From NCBI GenBank assembly GCA_964242415.1, contig CAXTAT010000025.1:1-64000 (forward strand): a stretch of 64,000 nucleotides of DNA, in the 5' to 3' direction. The notes under the pieces were generated by a model that worked only from the letters and a program-made list of their open reading frames with translations, ran no database searches and was not told where the DNA came from. Position numbers and translations under genes: made by a program. How positions within the stretch are numbered: the first letter of the stretch is position 1; the number at the start of each line of letters is the position of its first letter. Below are positions 18,091 to 30,941 of this stretch, piece by piece. The stretch is from DASWOJ01 sp964242415. Lineage in GTDB: Bacteria > Pseudomonadota > Alphaproteobacteria > Acetobacterales > Acetobacteraceae.

Positions 18091-19835
18091 GCTGCGGTGA
18101 TGCAGGCGGCCATGGCGCCCGGCGGCAGCATGGCGGCGGTTCCGGCGGGGTAGGAGAACAGCACCGGGCCGTCCGGCAGCTCCGCGTCCACGGCGGCGCT
18201 GCCGAGGTTCAGCGCCAGGGTGAGCTGCTGCCCGTCTTTCATGCGCCAGGCTGCCCGCACGGCGCCGGGCGCCAATGCCTGGGCCTCGATGCTGCGGCAC
18301 CCTGGCAGGCCCGGCATGATGCGGTCGCGCCGAAGGGTCAGCAGCCCGCGCATGAACTCGGCCATGTCGGAGTCGGGCCGGTCCGGCACGGAGGCGTCGA
18401 ACGTGCTGGGGGCGTTGGGGTCCGGGATGGCGGCGCGGCGCTTCTCGTCCTGGAATGCGGCGAAGTGCTTGAACTCGGCGCGGCGGCCCTCGCGGACCAG
18501 CTTCGCCAGGTCCTCGTTGTGGCTGGTGAAGAACAGGAACGGGTTGGTCGCGCCGTACTCCTCGCCCATGAACACCATGGGGATGAAGGGGGACAGCAGC
18601 ATCGTCGCCATCGCCGCCCGCAGATGGCCGGGGTCGGCCAGGGTGGTCAGCCGCTCGCCCATGGCGCGGTTGCCGATCTGGTCGTGGTTCTGCAGGCAGA
18701 TGACGAAGTCGGTGGTCGGCAGGTGGCCGCTCGGCTCGCCGCGCGTGCGGCCGAGGTGCGGGGATTGCTGGCCCTGGTAGGCGAAGCCGTCGCGCAGGCA
18801 GGTGGCCAGCAGGTTGGTCGCGTCCTGGAAGTCCTCGTAGTAGCCCTCGCTCTCCCCGGTCAGCAGGACGTGCATGCAGTGGTGGAAGTCGTCCGCCCAC
18901 TGCGCGTTGAAGCCGGGAGCGCCGGGGGCCGCCTGCAGCAGCGCCGCGCGGTTGTTCTCATGCTCGAGCACGAGATGCACCTGCCGCCCCGGCTCGACCC
19001 CGGCGTGGATTGAGGCTGCCAGGTCGCGCAGGAAGCCCTCCTCGGAGATGGCGTGCACGGCGTCGAAGCGCAGGCCGTCGAAGCGGTACTCCATCAGCCA
19101 GTACAGGGCGTTCTGCTTAAAGTAGTCGCACACCTCCGGGCGGCGGAAGTCGATGGCGGCGCCCCATGGCGTGCTGATGTCTTCGCGGAAGAACGGTTTT
19201 GCAAAGGCGTGCAGGTAGGCGCCGTCGGGGCCGAAGTGGTTGTACACCACGTCCAGCATGACCATCAGGCCCAGGCCGTGGGCCTCATCGACCAGCGCCT
19301 TCAACTCGGCAGGGGTGCCGTAGGCGGTGTCCGGTGCGTAGGGCAGCACGCCGTCGTAGCCCCAGTTGCGGCCGCCCGGGAAGTCGGCGACCGGCATGAT
19401 CTCGACTGCGGTGAAGCCCATGTCCTTCAGCTCGCCCAGCCGCTGGCGGATGCCGGAGAAGCCGCCCATCGCGCCGGCGTGCAATTCATACACCACGGCT
19501 TCATGCCATGGGCGGCCCTGCCAGGCGGTGTTGTGCCACTCGTAGGCGTTGGGATCAACGACCACGCTGGGGTCGTGCACGTCGGGCGCCTGCTGGCGCG
19601 AGGCCGGGTCCGGCACGGCGAGGCCGTCCGGCATCACGTAACGGTAGCGGGTGCCGGCCGGGGCCGGGCAGGTGACGCTGTGCCAGCCGCCGGCGCCGGC
19701 GTGCATCGGCTCCGAGACGTGGCCGTCACGCTCCAGGGTGACGTGCTCGGCCGATGGCGCCCAGAGGCGGAACAGCGTGGTTCCATCGGCTTGCAGCTCC
19801 GCGCCGAACGGCAACGGGTGGGCGTAGTGGGCCAT
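18087..19835 (-). CDS. treZ: Malto-oligosyltrehalose trehalohydrolase (GH13)
   Basis: A 582-residue hydrolase that releases free trehalose from maltooligosyl trehalose made by TreY. An N-terminal CBM48-like domain (LFRLWAPSAEHVTLE, residues 20-100) precedes the barrel. Catalytic residues are Asp258 in GLRFDAVHAI and Glu291 in LVLEHENN, with the third Asp in QNHDQIGNRA near 377. The pattern EIMPVADFPGGRNWGYDGV is typical of TreZ. The ATG lies 25 bases after the glgB stop, and the TGA overlaps the malQ ATG. The frame is open further upstream inside glgB, which I disregard. Confidence 0.94.
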   Translation of the reverse strand: MAHYAHPLPFGAELQADGTTLFRLWAPSAEHVTLERDGHVSEPMHAGAGGWHSVTCPAPAGTRYRYVMPDGLAVPDPASRQQAPDVHDPSVVVDPNAYEWHNTAWQGRPWHEAVVYELHAGAMGGFSGIRQRLGELKDMGFTAVEIMPVADFPGGRNWGYDGVLPYAPDTAYGTPAELKALVDEAHGLGLMVMLDVVYNHFGPDGAYLHAFAKPFFREDISTPWGAAIDFRRPEVCDYFKQNALYWLMEYRFDGLRFDAVHAISEEGFLRDLAASIHAGVEPGRQVHLVLEHENNRAALLQAAPGAPGFNAQWADDFHHCMHVLLTGESEGYYEDFQDATNLLATCLRDGFAYQGQQSPHLGRTRGEPSGHLPTTDFVICLQNHDQIGNRAMGERLTTLADPGHLRAAMATMLLSPFIPMVFMGEEYGATNPFLFFTSHNEDLAKLVREGRRAEFKHFAAFQDEKRRAAIPDPNAPSTFDASVPDRPDSDMAEFMRGLLTLRRDRIMPGLPGCRSIEAQALAPGAVRAAWRMKDGQQLTLALNLGSAAVDAELPDGPVLFSYPAGTAAMLPPGAMAACITAA

Positions 19836-19860
19836 GCGTAACCTCGGAAGCGGCGCGCCT

Positions 19861-22079
19861 CTAGCCTGCACGCAGGACCAAGGTCGCCAAGGGGGGAAGG
19901 GTAAGGCTGATCGAAGCGTCAAAGCCGTGCGCCGGTTCCGCCTCGGCGTGGATCGCGCCGAAGTTTCCGACGTTGGAGCCGCCATAGACCTCGGCGTCGG
20001 TGTTCAGCACCTCCTGCCAGGCGCCATCCACGGGCACGCCCAGGCGGTAGCCATGCCGGGGGACCGGGGTGAAGTTGCAGACCACCAGCACCGGCGCGCC
20101 GCCGCCGACCGGCAGCCGCAGGTAGGCGAACACCGAGTTCCCGGCGTCGTCCACCACCACCCAGCGGAAGCCCGCCGGGTCGCAGTCCCCGGTGTGCAGG
20201 GCCGGCAGGCTGCGGTAGGCGCCGTTGAGGTCGCGCAACAGGGCCTGCACGCCGTGGTTGGCCGGGGTGTCCAGCAGGTCCCAGTCCAGCCCGGTGTCAT
20301 GGTTCCACTCGCGGTCCTGGGCGAACTCGCAGCCCATGAACAGCAGCTTCTTGCCGGGGTAGGTCCACATGAAGCCGTAGTAGGCGCGCAGGTTGGCGAA
20401 CTTCTGCCAGGGGTCGCCGGGCATCTTGCGGATCAGCGAGCCTTTGCCGTAGACGACCTCGTCGTGCGACAGCGGCAGGGTGAAGCGCTCGCTGAAGGCG
20501 TAGACCAGGCCGAAGGTGATCTCGTCGTGGTGGTAGCGGCGGTTGACCGGCTCCTCGTGCATGTAGTGCAGGGTGTCGTGCATCCAGCCCATGTTCCACT
20601 TGTAGTCGAACCCCAGCCCGCCCTCGTCGGCGGGGCGGGTGACGCCGGGCCAGGCGGTGCTTTCCTCGGCGATCAGCACGGCGCCGGGGCAGCGTTCGGC
20701 GATGGCGCGGCTGAGTTCCTGCAGGAAGGCGACGGATTCCAGGTTTTCGCGCCCGCCGTACTGGTTGGGCACCCACTCGCCGGGGTTGCGGCTGTAGTCG
20801 CGGTACAGCATCGAGGCGACGGCATCCACGCGCAGGCCATCGGCGTGGTACTGCTCCAGCCAGAACAGGGCGCTGGCGATCAGGAAGCCGCGGACCTCGT
20901 TGCGGCCGAGGTTGAAGATGTAGGTGTTCCAGTCCTGGTGGAAGCCCTCGCGCGGGTCGCCGTGCTCATACAGCGGGGTGCCGTCGAAGCGGGCGAGGCC
21001 GTGCGCGTCGGTCGGGAAGTGCGCCGGCACCCAGTCCAGGATGACGCCGACGCCCATGGCGTGGCAGCGGTCCACGAAGCGGGCGAAGCCCTCGGGCGGG
21101 CCGAGGCGGGCGCTGGGGGCGAACTGGCCGAGCGGCTGGTAGCCCCAGGAGCCGCCGAACGGGTGCTCCATGATGGGCAGGAGTTCGAGGTGGGTGAAGC
21201 CCATGCCGGCGCAGTAGGGGGCCAGGCGGTCGGCCAGGGCCTCCCAGCCAAGCATGCCCATTTCGGCTGCGGGCAGCCATGAGGCGGCGTGGACCTCGTA
21301 GGTCGAGATCGGCGCACGCGGTCCCTGGGCGGCTGCCCGCTTGCCCATCCAGGCCGCGTCGGTCCAGCGCCAGGCGGCGTCGCTGACGACGATGGAGCCG
21401 GTGGCCGGGGCAAGCTCGGCCGCCCAGGCGACGGGGTCGGCCTTTTGCGCCAATGGCTCGCCGCCGGATCCCAGCAGGTCGTACTTGTAGATGGCGCCGG
21501 GCTGCACGCCGGGGATGAACAGGTCCCAGACGCCGACGCCGGGGTGGCGGCGCATCGGGTGCCGGCGGGCGTCCCAGAAGTTGAAGCCGCCCACGACGGA
21601 CACGCGGCTGGCGTTCGGCGCCCAGACGGCGAAGCGGACGCCGCTGATGCCGTCCATCACCGCCGGGTGCGCGCCCAGGGTGTGGCCGAGGTTGCGGTGC
21701 CGGCCCTCGCCGAGCAGGTAGAGGTCGAGCGGTCCGAGCGTGGACGGGAAGGCGTAGGCGTCGTCCTGCTCCCAGGTGCCGCCGGTTCCCTCGGCGTGCA
21801 GGCGGTAGCCGCCGTCGCCGGGCGCCGCACCGGCCCAGAAGCCGGCGGGGTCCAGGCGTTGCAGCACGCCCAGCGTGACGCCGGCACGGTCCAGCACCGT
21901 GACCCTCTCGGCGCCTGGCAGGAAGGCGCGCACCTCACGTCCGGCGCCGGTGCCGTGCGGGCCGAGGATGGCGAAGGGGTCGGCATGGCGGCCGTGCACG
22001 ACGGACTCGATGGCGGCCGGATGCAAGTCCGATACGCCGCCTGGCTGCAGGCCGGTCATGCCGCTTGGCTCAAGGTCGT

Positions 22080-22083
<4 letters not shown>
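19861..22083 (-). CDS. glgB: 1,4-alpha-glucan branching enzyme (GH13_9)
   Basis: A 740-residue enzyme that makes alpha-1,6 branches in glycogen-like glucan. It has two N-terminal beta modules (residues about 20-125 and 145-245; the second starts GVRFAVWAPNASRVSVVGGFN). The catalytic barrel has Asp420 in GLRVDAVASMLYRDY, Glu473 in LIAEESTAWPG and the third Asp in LSHDEVVYGKGS. The C-terminal beta domain ends SLTLPPLATLVLRAG. The start is GTG 22083 overlapping the treS stop (GTGA); ATG 22059 is an alternative. In the GlgE pathway GlgB branches the linear chains made by GlgE. Confidence 0.95.
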
Positions 22084-25412
<3,329 letters not shown>

Positions 25413-25418
25413 TGCTTC

Positions 25419-28400
25419 TCACAACGCGGCATTCATGCGCCAAATGGCGTAGGGGCGGTCGGGCAGCAGGGTGATGCGCTGGATGCGGTCGGACCAGCGG
25501 AAGGGCTGACCGGTCAGCAGGTCGGTGCCCTCGCCGCCGGGCACGGTCAGTTCGGCGTACTGGGGGGCGCCCGCGTCCATGCTGATTGCGACCAGCACGA
25601 CGTTGGTGCGGTCCGGCGTCGCCTTCTCGAAAAACAGCACCCGGTCGCCGCTGGCTGGCAGGAAGGTGACGCCGAGGTGGGTGTGCAGCGCCGGGTTGCG
25701 GCGGCGGACCTGGTTCAACTGGGTGATCTCGGGGACGATGTTGCCTGGGCGGTCCCAGTCCCAGGCGCGGAGCTGGTACTTCTCGCTGTCGAGGTATTCC
25801 TCCTTGCCTGGCACCGGGGTGCCTTCGCACAGTTCGAAGCCGTTATAAACCCCCCACAGCCCCGACAGCGTGGCCGCCAGCGCCGCCCGGATCAGGTAGG
25901 CGCCGCGCCCGGCGCCCTGTAAGTAGACCGGGTTGATGTCCGGCGTGTTGACGAAGAAGTGGGGGCGGAAGAAGTCGCGCGGCGGCCCTTGGGTCAGCTC
26001 GGTCAGGTAGTCCTGGAACTCCGCCTTGGTCTCGCGCCAGGTGAAGTAGGTGTAGGATTGCGAGAAGCCGGACTTTGCCAGGCGGTACATCACCTTTGGC
26101 CGGGTGAAGGCCTCGGCCAGGAATACGGTGTCGGGGTAGCGTGCCTGGACCTCGGAGATCATCCATTCCCAGAAGGGCAGCGGCTTGGTGTGGGGGTTGT
26201 CTACGCGGAACAGCCGCACGCCCTGGCCGGCCCAGTACAGCACGGTGTTGCATAGCTCGACCCATAGGCCCGGCAGGGCGCCCGCGGCGTAGAAATCGAC
26301 GTTGACGATGTCCTCGTACTTCTTCGGTGGGTTCTCCGCATAGCGGATGGTGCCGTCCGGGCGCCAGGTGAACCAGTCCTTATGCTGCTTCAGCCAGGGG
26401 TGGTCCGGAGAGCATTGGATGGCGAAGTCTATCGCCAGCTCCAGCCCATGCTCGGCGCAGGCCGCCCGCAGGTGCTGGAAGTCGTCGACGGTGCCGAGTT
26501 CGGGGTGCAGCGCGTCGTGGCCGCCCTCGGCGGACCCGATGGCGTAGGGGCTGCCGGGATCGTCTGGGGCCGGGGTCAGGGTGTTGTTGCGGCCCTTGCG
26601 GTTCACGCGGCCGATGGGGTGGATGGGGGGGAAGTACAGCACGTCGAAGCCCATCGCCTGGATGCGCGGCAGGTGGCGCTCCACGTCGGCGAAGGTGCCG
26701 TGCCGGGTTGGGTCGGTGCTGAGCGAGCGGGGGAAGACCTCATACCAACTGGCGAAGCCTGCGCCGGTCCGCTCGGCCTGGACCGGGACCGGGCGCGGCA
26801 GGGTGACCTGGTGCGGGCGGTCGTCGGCGGCCTCCATAAGCGCCGCAAGCTCGGGTGACAGCAGGGTTTCGCGCTGGCCGTCCGGGTCGGCCTTCGAAAG
26901 ACGGTCAACGGTTGCGGCGAGGCCGGCCTGCGCCGGGGTGCTGCGGCCTGCTGCGCGCTGGACCAGGGCGGCGCCCTCCTGCAGCTCCAGGGCGACCGGG
27001 ACGCCGGCGCGGTGCTTCTTGGTGAGTTCGTCGGCGTAGGTGGCGAAGTTGTCGCGCCAGGCAACGATGTCGTAGCGGTGCAGGCCCAGGCGCTCCAGCG
27101 GGAAGGCGGCGGTCCAGCGGTCGTTGTTGATCAGCGCCATCCGGGTCTCGTGCCAGTCCGCGGTGTCTGGCGACTGCCACCGCAGGGCGACGGCCAGCTT
27201 GTCGTGGCCGTCGGCGATGATGTCGGCCTGGACCTCGACCAGGGTGCCGACCGTGCGGCGGGCCGGGAACCGCCCGGCGTCCACGCAGGGGGTCGGCAGC
27301 TCGATGGCCAGCCGCGGGGCTTCGGCCGCCAGCAGGGCGGATGCCGGGTCTAGGGGTGGGGTGGCGGGCGTTGGCTGCACCGGCGCTTCGAACAGCCGGG
27401 CCTCGCCAGGTTGCAGGGTCAGGAGGGAGCCGACGCGCAGGGCGGGGCCGCCCGGGGGCAGGATGCTCTCGAAGGGGGCGAAGGAGGTCCCGGCCTCGCG
27501 GAAGATCGCGGAGGTGTCCACCAGCGCCGGGGCATGCGTGTCGGCGTTGACCAGCATCAGGGCGCCGCGGGCGGCCTGGCGCGGGTCGGGCGTGTCGGTG
27601 CGCAGCAGCGCCACGGCGGCGGCGCCTGGCCCGGACAGCAGCCGGGCGGGGGGGGCACCGAAGGCGGGGCCGGTGCGGAAGGCGTTCAGTGCCGCCTCAT
27701 GATTGGCGGCGCCCTCGTCGAGCGGCGCCATCCAGCCGTCGGCCAGCATGGCGGCGATCGCCGTTGCGCTGGCAGCGGAGCCAGTGACGGGGGCGATTAC
27801 GGGGGCGATTCGGCGCAGCAGTTCCAGTTCTTGCCAGAGCCACTCCGCCTTGCCGTCCCACCATGGCAGCGAGGCGGCGACGAGGTCCACGACGCCGGGT
27901 TCGATGCGGCCGAGCACGTCCCAGGCCAGGCCGGGGGTCCAGGCGAACAGCACGGCGCCGTTGCAGTGCCGGCGCAGGCGGGCCAGTAGCGCCGGCACCA
28001 GGTGGCCGGGGAGGCTGTCCAGCCCGGTCAGCCGGACGCCTGCCGCGCCGGCCGTGGTCACGGCCTGGATGTGCCCGGCCAGCCAGTCCGCGTAGGCTTC
28101 GGCGTCGGCGGGGCCGGCCAGGGCGGGGATTACGCGGCCGGCGGGCTGCATCGGCAGCCGGGGGTCCAGCGACGGCGCGGGCAGGGCGGTAAAGAGGGCG
28201 GCCACGTCGTCCTGCTCGATGACGGAGGCGGGGAACTGGTCCACTGCGAGGTCGAGCAGGACCACGGGTCCGTTGCCGCCGCCGATCCGGCCGGGCTGCG
28301 TTGGACCCGGCTCCGGCATGCGGGCCAGCACTGCGTCGAAGCCGAGCGACGCCGCCAGCGCCACCCCGTCGGCGACTGATTGATTGTCGCGCAGGAGTCC

Positions 28401-28430
28401 TATGCGCGGCGCTGCTCCGAGTATTCCCAT
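25419..28430 (-). CDS. glgE: Alpha-1,4-glucan:maltose-1-phosphate maltosyltransferase with a long N-terminal extension
   Basis: This 1003-residue protein elongates alpha-1,4-glucan by two glucose units from maltose-1-phosphate. The GlgE part begins near residue 372 with the DUF3416-type beta domain (PRLAIELPTPCVDAG), then the GH13_3 barrel from about 558 (FASWYEVFPRSLS). The nucleophile is Asp743 in LFRVDNPHTKPLPFWEW and the acid/base Glu773 in FLAEAFTRPKVMY. Ordinary GlgE proteins are about 660-700 residues; here about 370 residues precede it. That extension looks like a second, shorter barrel with a beta-sandwich end (ARGALMLVNADTHAP to TLQPGEARLFEAP) and no recognisable GH13 catalytic residues. 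ATG 28430 has GGACGGAAG just upstream; GTG 28493 would add 21 residues. It is the first gene of the trehalose/glucan operon. Confidence 0.93.
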   Translation of the reverse strand: MGILGAAPRIGLLRDNQSVADGVALAASLGFDAVLARMPEPGPTQPGRIGGGNGPVVLLDLAVDQFPASVIEQDDVAALFTALPAPSLDPRLPMQPAGRVIPALAGPADAEAYADWLAGHIQAVTTAGAAGVRLTGLDSLPGHLVPALLARLRRHCNGAVLFAWTPGLAWDVLGRIEPGVVDLVAASLPWWDGKAEWLWQELELLRRIAPVIAPVTGSAASATAIAAMLADGWMAPLDEGAANHEAALNAFRTGPAFGAPPARLLSGPGAAAVALLRTDTPDPRQAARGALMLVNADTHAPALVDTSAIFREAGTSFAPFESILPPGGPALRVGSLLTLQPGEARLFEAPVQPTPATPPLDPASALLAAEAPRLAIELPTPCVDAGRFPARRTVGTLVEVQADIIADGHDKLAVALRWQSPDTADWHETRMALINNDRWTAAFPLERLGLHRYDIVAWRDNFATYADELTKKHRAGVPVALELQEGAALVQRAAGRSTPAQAGLAATVDRLSKADPDGQRETLLSPELAALMEAADDRPHQVTLPRPVPVQAERTGAGFASWYEVFPRSLSTDPTRHGTFADVERHLPRIQAMGFDVLYFPPIHPIGRVNRKGRNNTLTPAPDDPGSPYAIGSAEGGHDALHPELGTVDDFQHLRAACAEHGLELAIDFAIQCSPDHPWLKQHKDWFTWRPDGTIRYAENPPKKYEDIVNVDFYAAGALPGLWVELCNTVLYWAGQGVRLFRVDNPHTKPLPFWEWMISEVQARYPDTVFLAEAFTRPKVMYRLAKSGFSQSYTYFTWRETKAEFQDYLTELTQGPPRDFFRPHFFVNTPDINPVYLQGAGRGAYLIRAALAATLSGLWGVYNGFELCEGTPVPGKEEYLDSEKYQLRAWDWDRPGNIVPEITQLNQVRRRNPALHTHLGVTFLPASGDRVLFFEKATPDRTNVVLVAISMDAGAPQYAELTVPGGEGTDLLTGQPFRWSDRIQRITLLPDRPYAIWRMNAAL

Positions 28431-28513
28431 CAGGCTTCCGTCCAACGATGCATTGAGCGCCCCCACCGTCGGCAGGCCGGGCGTGTGTGGCACGGGGAAT
28501 CGTTCTGCACCAT

Positions 28514-28522
28514 CCTAAGTTG
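28514..28522. promoter_or_regulatory. CCTAAGTTG motif upstream of glgE
   Basis: A single copy of CCTAAGTTG (CAACTTAGG on the glgE strand) lies 92 bases upstream of the preferred glgE ATG. The same 9-mer occurs four times in the tandem repeat between phyR and the first sigma gene. It may be an operator or part of a promoter; function is inferred only from position and recurrence. Confidence 0.35.
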
Positions 28523-28616
28523 CTCCGTCCCGGCGAATTTCAGGGGGATGGCCGGATTCATATTACGTGCCGCCGCGGCGGGGGCGGCGCTGGCAGGATT
28601 GGTGGTGCATCGGCGG

Positions 28617-29372
28617 TCAATCCAGCCTGACCCCGCCGGTGACGGCCTGGTAGGTGGCGATGGCCAGGGTCAGCGGCTCGAACGGCTTGGTGATCACGTA
28701 GGCTGGCTCGAGGTCCTCGCCGGTCAGCAGGCGTTCCGGGTAGGCGGTGACGAAGATCACCGGCGCATAGTGGTGGCGCATGATGCGGGACACGGCGGCG
28801 GTGCCGTCGCCGCCGATGCCCAGGTTGATGTCGGCCAGGATCAGGCCGGGCTTATGCCGCTCGGCCATCTCGACGGCTTCGCTCTCGGTCGTTGCCATGC
28901 CGACGACGCGGTGCCCGCAGTTCAGCACCAGCTCCTCGATGTCCATGGCGATGATCGGCTCGTCCTCGATGATCAGCACGTCGGTCGCGGCGCCGGCCCG
29001 CAGGTGGTCGCGCGCCGCGGCCGTCGCCGCCGCGGCCGCCTCGGTGGGGATGCCGAGGATCCCGGCGGCCATGCCGACTGGCAGCTCCTCAAGCGAGGTC
29101 AGCAGCAGCAGCTTGCGTTGCAGGCTGGACAGCCCGCCGGCCGGGCTGGGCGGCAGGGTGGTCAGCCCGTCGAAGCGCTGGGTGATCGCCCGATACAGGG
29201 CGGGGCGGGCCTCGCTGGCCGACGAGTCCTCGGGCGCATCCTCGGCCAGCAGGTCGCGCAGGCTGTCGGCGACCATGGCGTCGCCGCGGGCCTGGCTGCC
29301 GATCAGGGCGCGGGCGTAGCGTCGGGCATAGGGCAGCGCTCGGATCAAGTCCTCGCGGCGCAGGCTGGTCAT
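28617..29372 (-). CDS. phyR: General stress response regulator PhyR
   Basis: A 251-residue response regulator with an N-terminal sigma-factor-like domain and a C-terminal receiver, the inverted layout found only in PhyR proteins. Residues 1-130 resemble ECF sigma regions 2 and 4 (LSSLQRKLLLLTSLEELPVG). The receiver starts DVLIIEDEPIIAMDIEELVL and has the phosphoacceptor Asp in LILADINLG and the pattern FVTAYPERLLTG followed by ITKPFEP. Phosphorylated PhyR binds the anti-sigma factor NepR and frees EcfG. ATG 29372 has AAGGA upstream; longer starts would add a stretch unlike the family. It is divergent from the sigma gene, with the 16-bp tandem repeat between them, and its 3' end faces the glgE upstream region. 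Confidence 0.93.
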   Translation of the reverse strand: MTSLRREDLIRALPYARRYARALIGSQARGDAMVADSLRDLLAEDAPEDSSASEARPALYRAITQRFDGLTTLPPSPAGGLSSLQRKLLLLTSLEELPVGMAAGILGIPTEAAAAATAAARDHLRAGAATDVLIIEDEPIIAMDIEELVLNCGHRVVGMATTESEAVEMAERHKPGLILADINLGIGGDGTAAVSRIMRHHYAPVIFVTAYPERLLTGEDLEPAYVITKPFEPLTLAIATYQAVTGGVRLD

Positions 29373-29484
29373 GCGGCATCCTTGTTTTTGCATCAATAGT
29401 GCGCTGGTCCCGGCTGCAGCGGACCGTGGCCACCGGCTGCGGAACGCTGCGCCGAGATGACAGGGCGCAGACAAAAGCGCAATG

Positions 29485-29548
29485 CCGCCCTAAGTTGGGG
29501 CCGCCCTAAGTTGGGGCCGCCCTAAGTTGGGGCTGCCCTAAGTTGGAT
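29485..29548. repeat. 16-bp tandem repeat, four copies, between phyR and sigma gene
   Basis: The unit CCGCCCTAAGTTGGGG occurs at 29485-29500, 29501-29516 and 29517-29532 without mismatch, then a fourth copy with changes at its ends (29533-29548). Each copy contains CCTAAGTTG. Beyond it, 29561-29605 holds two further degenerate units sharing ACTTGGATGC. The array fills the space between the divergent phyR and sigma start codons. Confidence 0.95.
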
Positions 29549-29645
29549 GGGTGCGCCGCGCTGCCCTGACTTGGATGCACGGGCTGCGACTTGGATGCGC
29601 GGGCCGTGCGTGGTGCGGGCCGCGCGCGGTGCAGCAGGAGGATTG

Positions 29646-30149
29646 ATGTTGGGCCGAGCCGATGCCGACCTGGGCCGGCAGATCACCGCGTTGCTGCCCG
29701 ACCTGCGCGGCTTCGCCCGTTTTCTGGTGCGTGACCGGGTGATGGCCGATGATGTCGTGCAGGATACGCTGGTGCGCGCCCTGGCCGCGGCGCACCAGTT
29801 CGAGCCGGGCAGCAACCTGAAGGCGTGGCTGTTCACGATCCTGCGAAACCAGTTCTACGAGCAGGCCCGGCGGCAGCGGCGCGAAGCCAATGCCATCGGG
29901 GCGCATTTCGAGCAGGAGGAGGGCGCCAGCCCGGCCCAGCTTGCCCGTGCCGAGCTGAACGAGCTGCAGTCGTTGATCTGGAAGCTGCCGCCGCTGCTGC
30001 GGGAGGCGCTGATCCTGGTGGGCGCGCAGGAGATGACGCACGAGGAGGCGGCGGCGATCTGCAAGATCCCGGTTGGGACCATGAAGGCGCGGCTGTCGCG
30101 TGCCCGGACGCAACTGGCGAAGCTGGCGCAGGCCGCGGAGGCGGTGTGA
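29646..30149 (+). CDS. ECF sigma factor, EcfG type (first copy)
   Basis: A 167-residue sigma-70 family protein. Region 2 is seen in LRGFARFLVRDRVMADDVVQDTLVRALAA (quoted here for its core DDVVQDTLVRA, residues about 35-45), followed by FEPGSNLKAWLFTILRNQFY. Region 4 lies at about 105-160 with the helix-turn-helix MTHEEAAAICKIPVGTMKAR. This pattern is that of EcfG, the general stress sigma factor held by NepR. The ATG has AGGAGG five bases upstream; longer starts extend into the repeat array. It is divergent from phyR and 157 bases upstream of a second sigma gene. Confidence 0.88.
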   Translation: MLGRADADLGRQITALLPDLRGFARFLVRDRVMADDVVQDTLVRALAAAHQFEPGSNLKAWLFTILRNQFYEQARRQRREANAIGAHFEQEEGASPAQLARAELNELQSLIWKLPPLLREALILVGAQEMTHEEAAAICKIPVGTMKARLSRARTQLAKLAQAAEAV

Positions 30150-30306
30150 GCCGCGCGCCGGGCAGCGCCGTTCCGGTAACCCGCGGCATGATCCCGGCCT
30201 GGTGGCGCGAGGCTCGTGGGCCTAGGCTCGCGGTTACGTGATCGCGGCGATGCAACGCTGCCGGCCCGATCGCCATTGTCGGGATACAGCCATACAGGAC
30301 GGCACG

Positions 30307-30873
30307 ATGAGCGCGACATTCCACGACCAGGTCATCTCGATCCTTCCCAAGCTCCGCATCCAGGCATTGGCGCTGACGCGCAACCGGTCCGCCGCCGAGG
30401 ACCTGGTGCAGGATGCGGTCTGCAATGCCCTGTCGGCCAGCAACAGCTTCATCCCGGGCACCAACTTCCCCGCCTGGATGCACCGCATCCTGCGCAACCG
30501 GTTCATTTCCAACCTGCGCAAGCGCCGTGACACCACGGATATCGACGACGTGCCGCAGGCCGCCTTTGCCACCGAGGCGCCGCATGAGGATCGCCTGGCG
30601 TTGAAGGAACTCGGCAAGGCGATGACCCGCCTGCCGGCCGACCAGCGCGAGGCCCTGGTGATGGTGGTCGTGCACGGCATGAGCTACGAGGCGCTGGCCG
30701 AGGCGACTGGCTGCGCTGTGGGCACTGCCAAGAGCCGGGTGTTCCGGGCGCGGCGGCAGCTTGAGGCTTGGCTGCTCGGCGAGGAGAAGCCGTCGGTTCG
30801 CATTGCCGGGCGTGTGGCTCGCCTGGCCGATGCTGGCGCCGCCGAGGTTGCTTCATCAGCCTCTCGGTCCTGA
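30307..30873 (+). CDS. ECF sigma factor, EcfG-like (second copy)
   Basis: A 188-residue second ECF sigma factor. Region 2: LRIQALALTRNRSAAEDLVQ and then SFIPGTNFPAWMHRILRNRF; region 4: LPADQREALVMVVVHGMSYE with AEATGCAVGTAKSRVFRARR as the DNA-reading helix-turn-helix. It differs enough from the first copy that the two are not a recent duplication. The C-terminus has an extra 25 residues or so (EKPSVRIAGRVARLADAG). AGGA lies upstream of the ATG. Its position directly before nepR makes it the likelier NepR-bound EcfG, although the first copy could also be. Confidence 0.87.
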   Translation: MSATFHDQVISILPKLRIQALALTRNRSAAEDLVQDAVCNALSASNSFIPGTNFPAWMHRILRNRFISNLRKRRDTTDIDDVPQAAFATEAPHEDRLALKELGKAMTRLPADQREALVMVVVHGMSYEALAEATGCAVGTAKSRVFRARRQLEAWLLGEEKPSVRIAGRVARLADAGAAEVASSASRS

Positions 30874-30941
30874 TCGCACGAGGCGCTTGGCGATGGGGCG
30901 GCGCCGCCCGTGGACGGGCGGGCGCCGTTGGGCTGGGTCGT

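Noticed and set aside
28566..28592. GC palindrome (CCGCCGCGGCGG) downstream of phyR as a terminator
   Set aside because: Such palindromes are expected by chance in sequence of this composition, and no T-run follows.
29441..29462. GGAAC upstream of the first sigma gene as an EcfG -35 box
   Set aside because: No GTT-type -10 element lies 16-18 bases downstream, so a promoter call is not supported.
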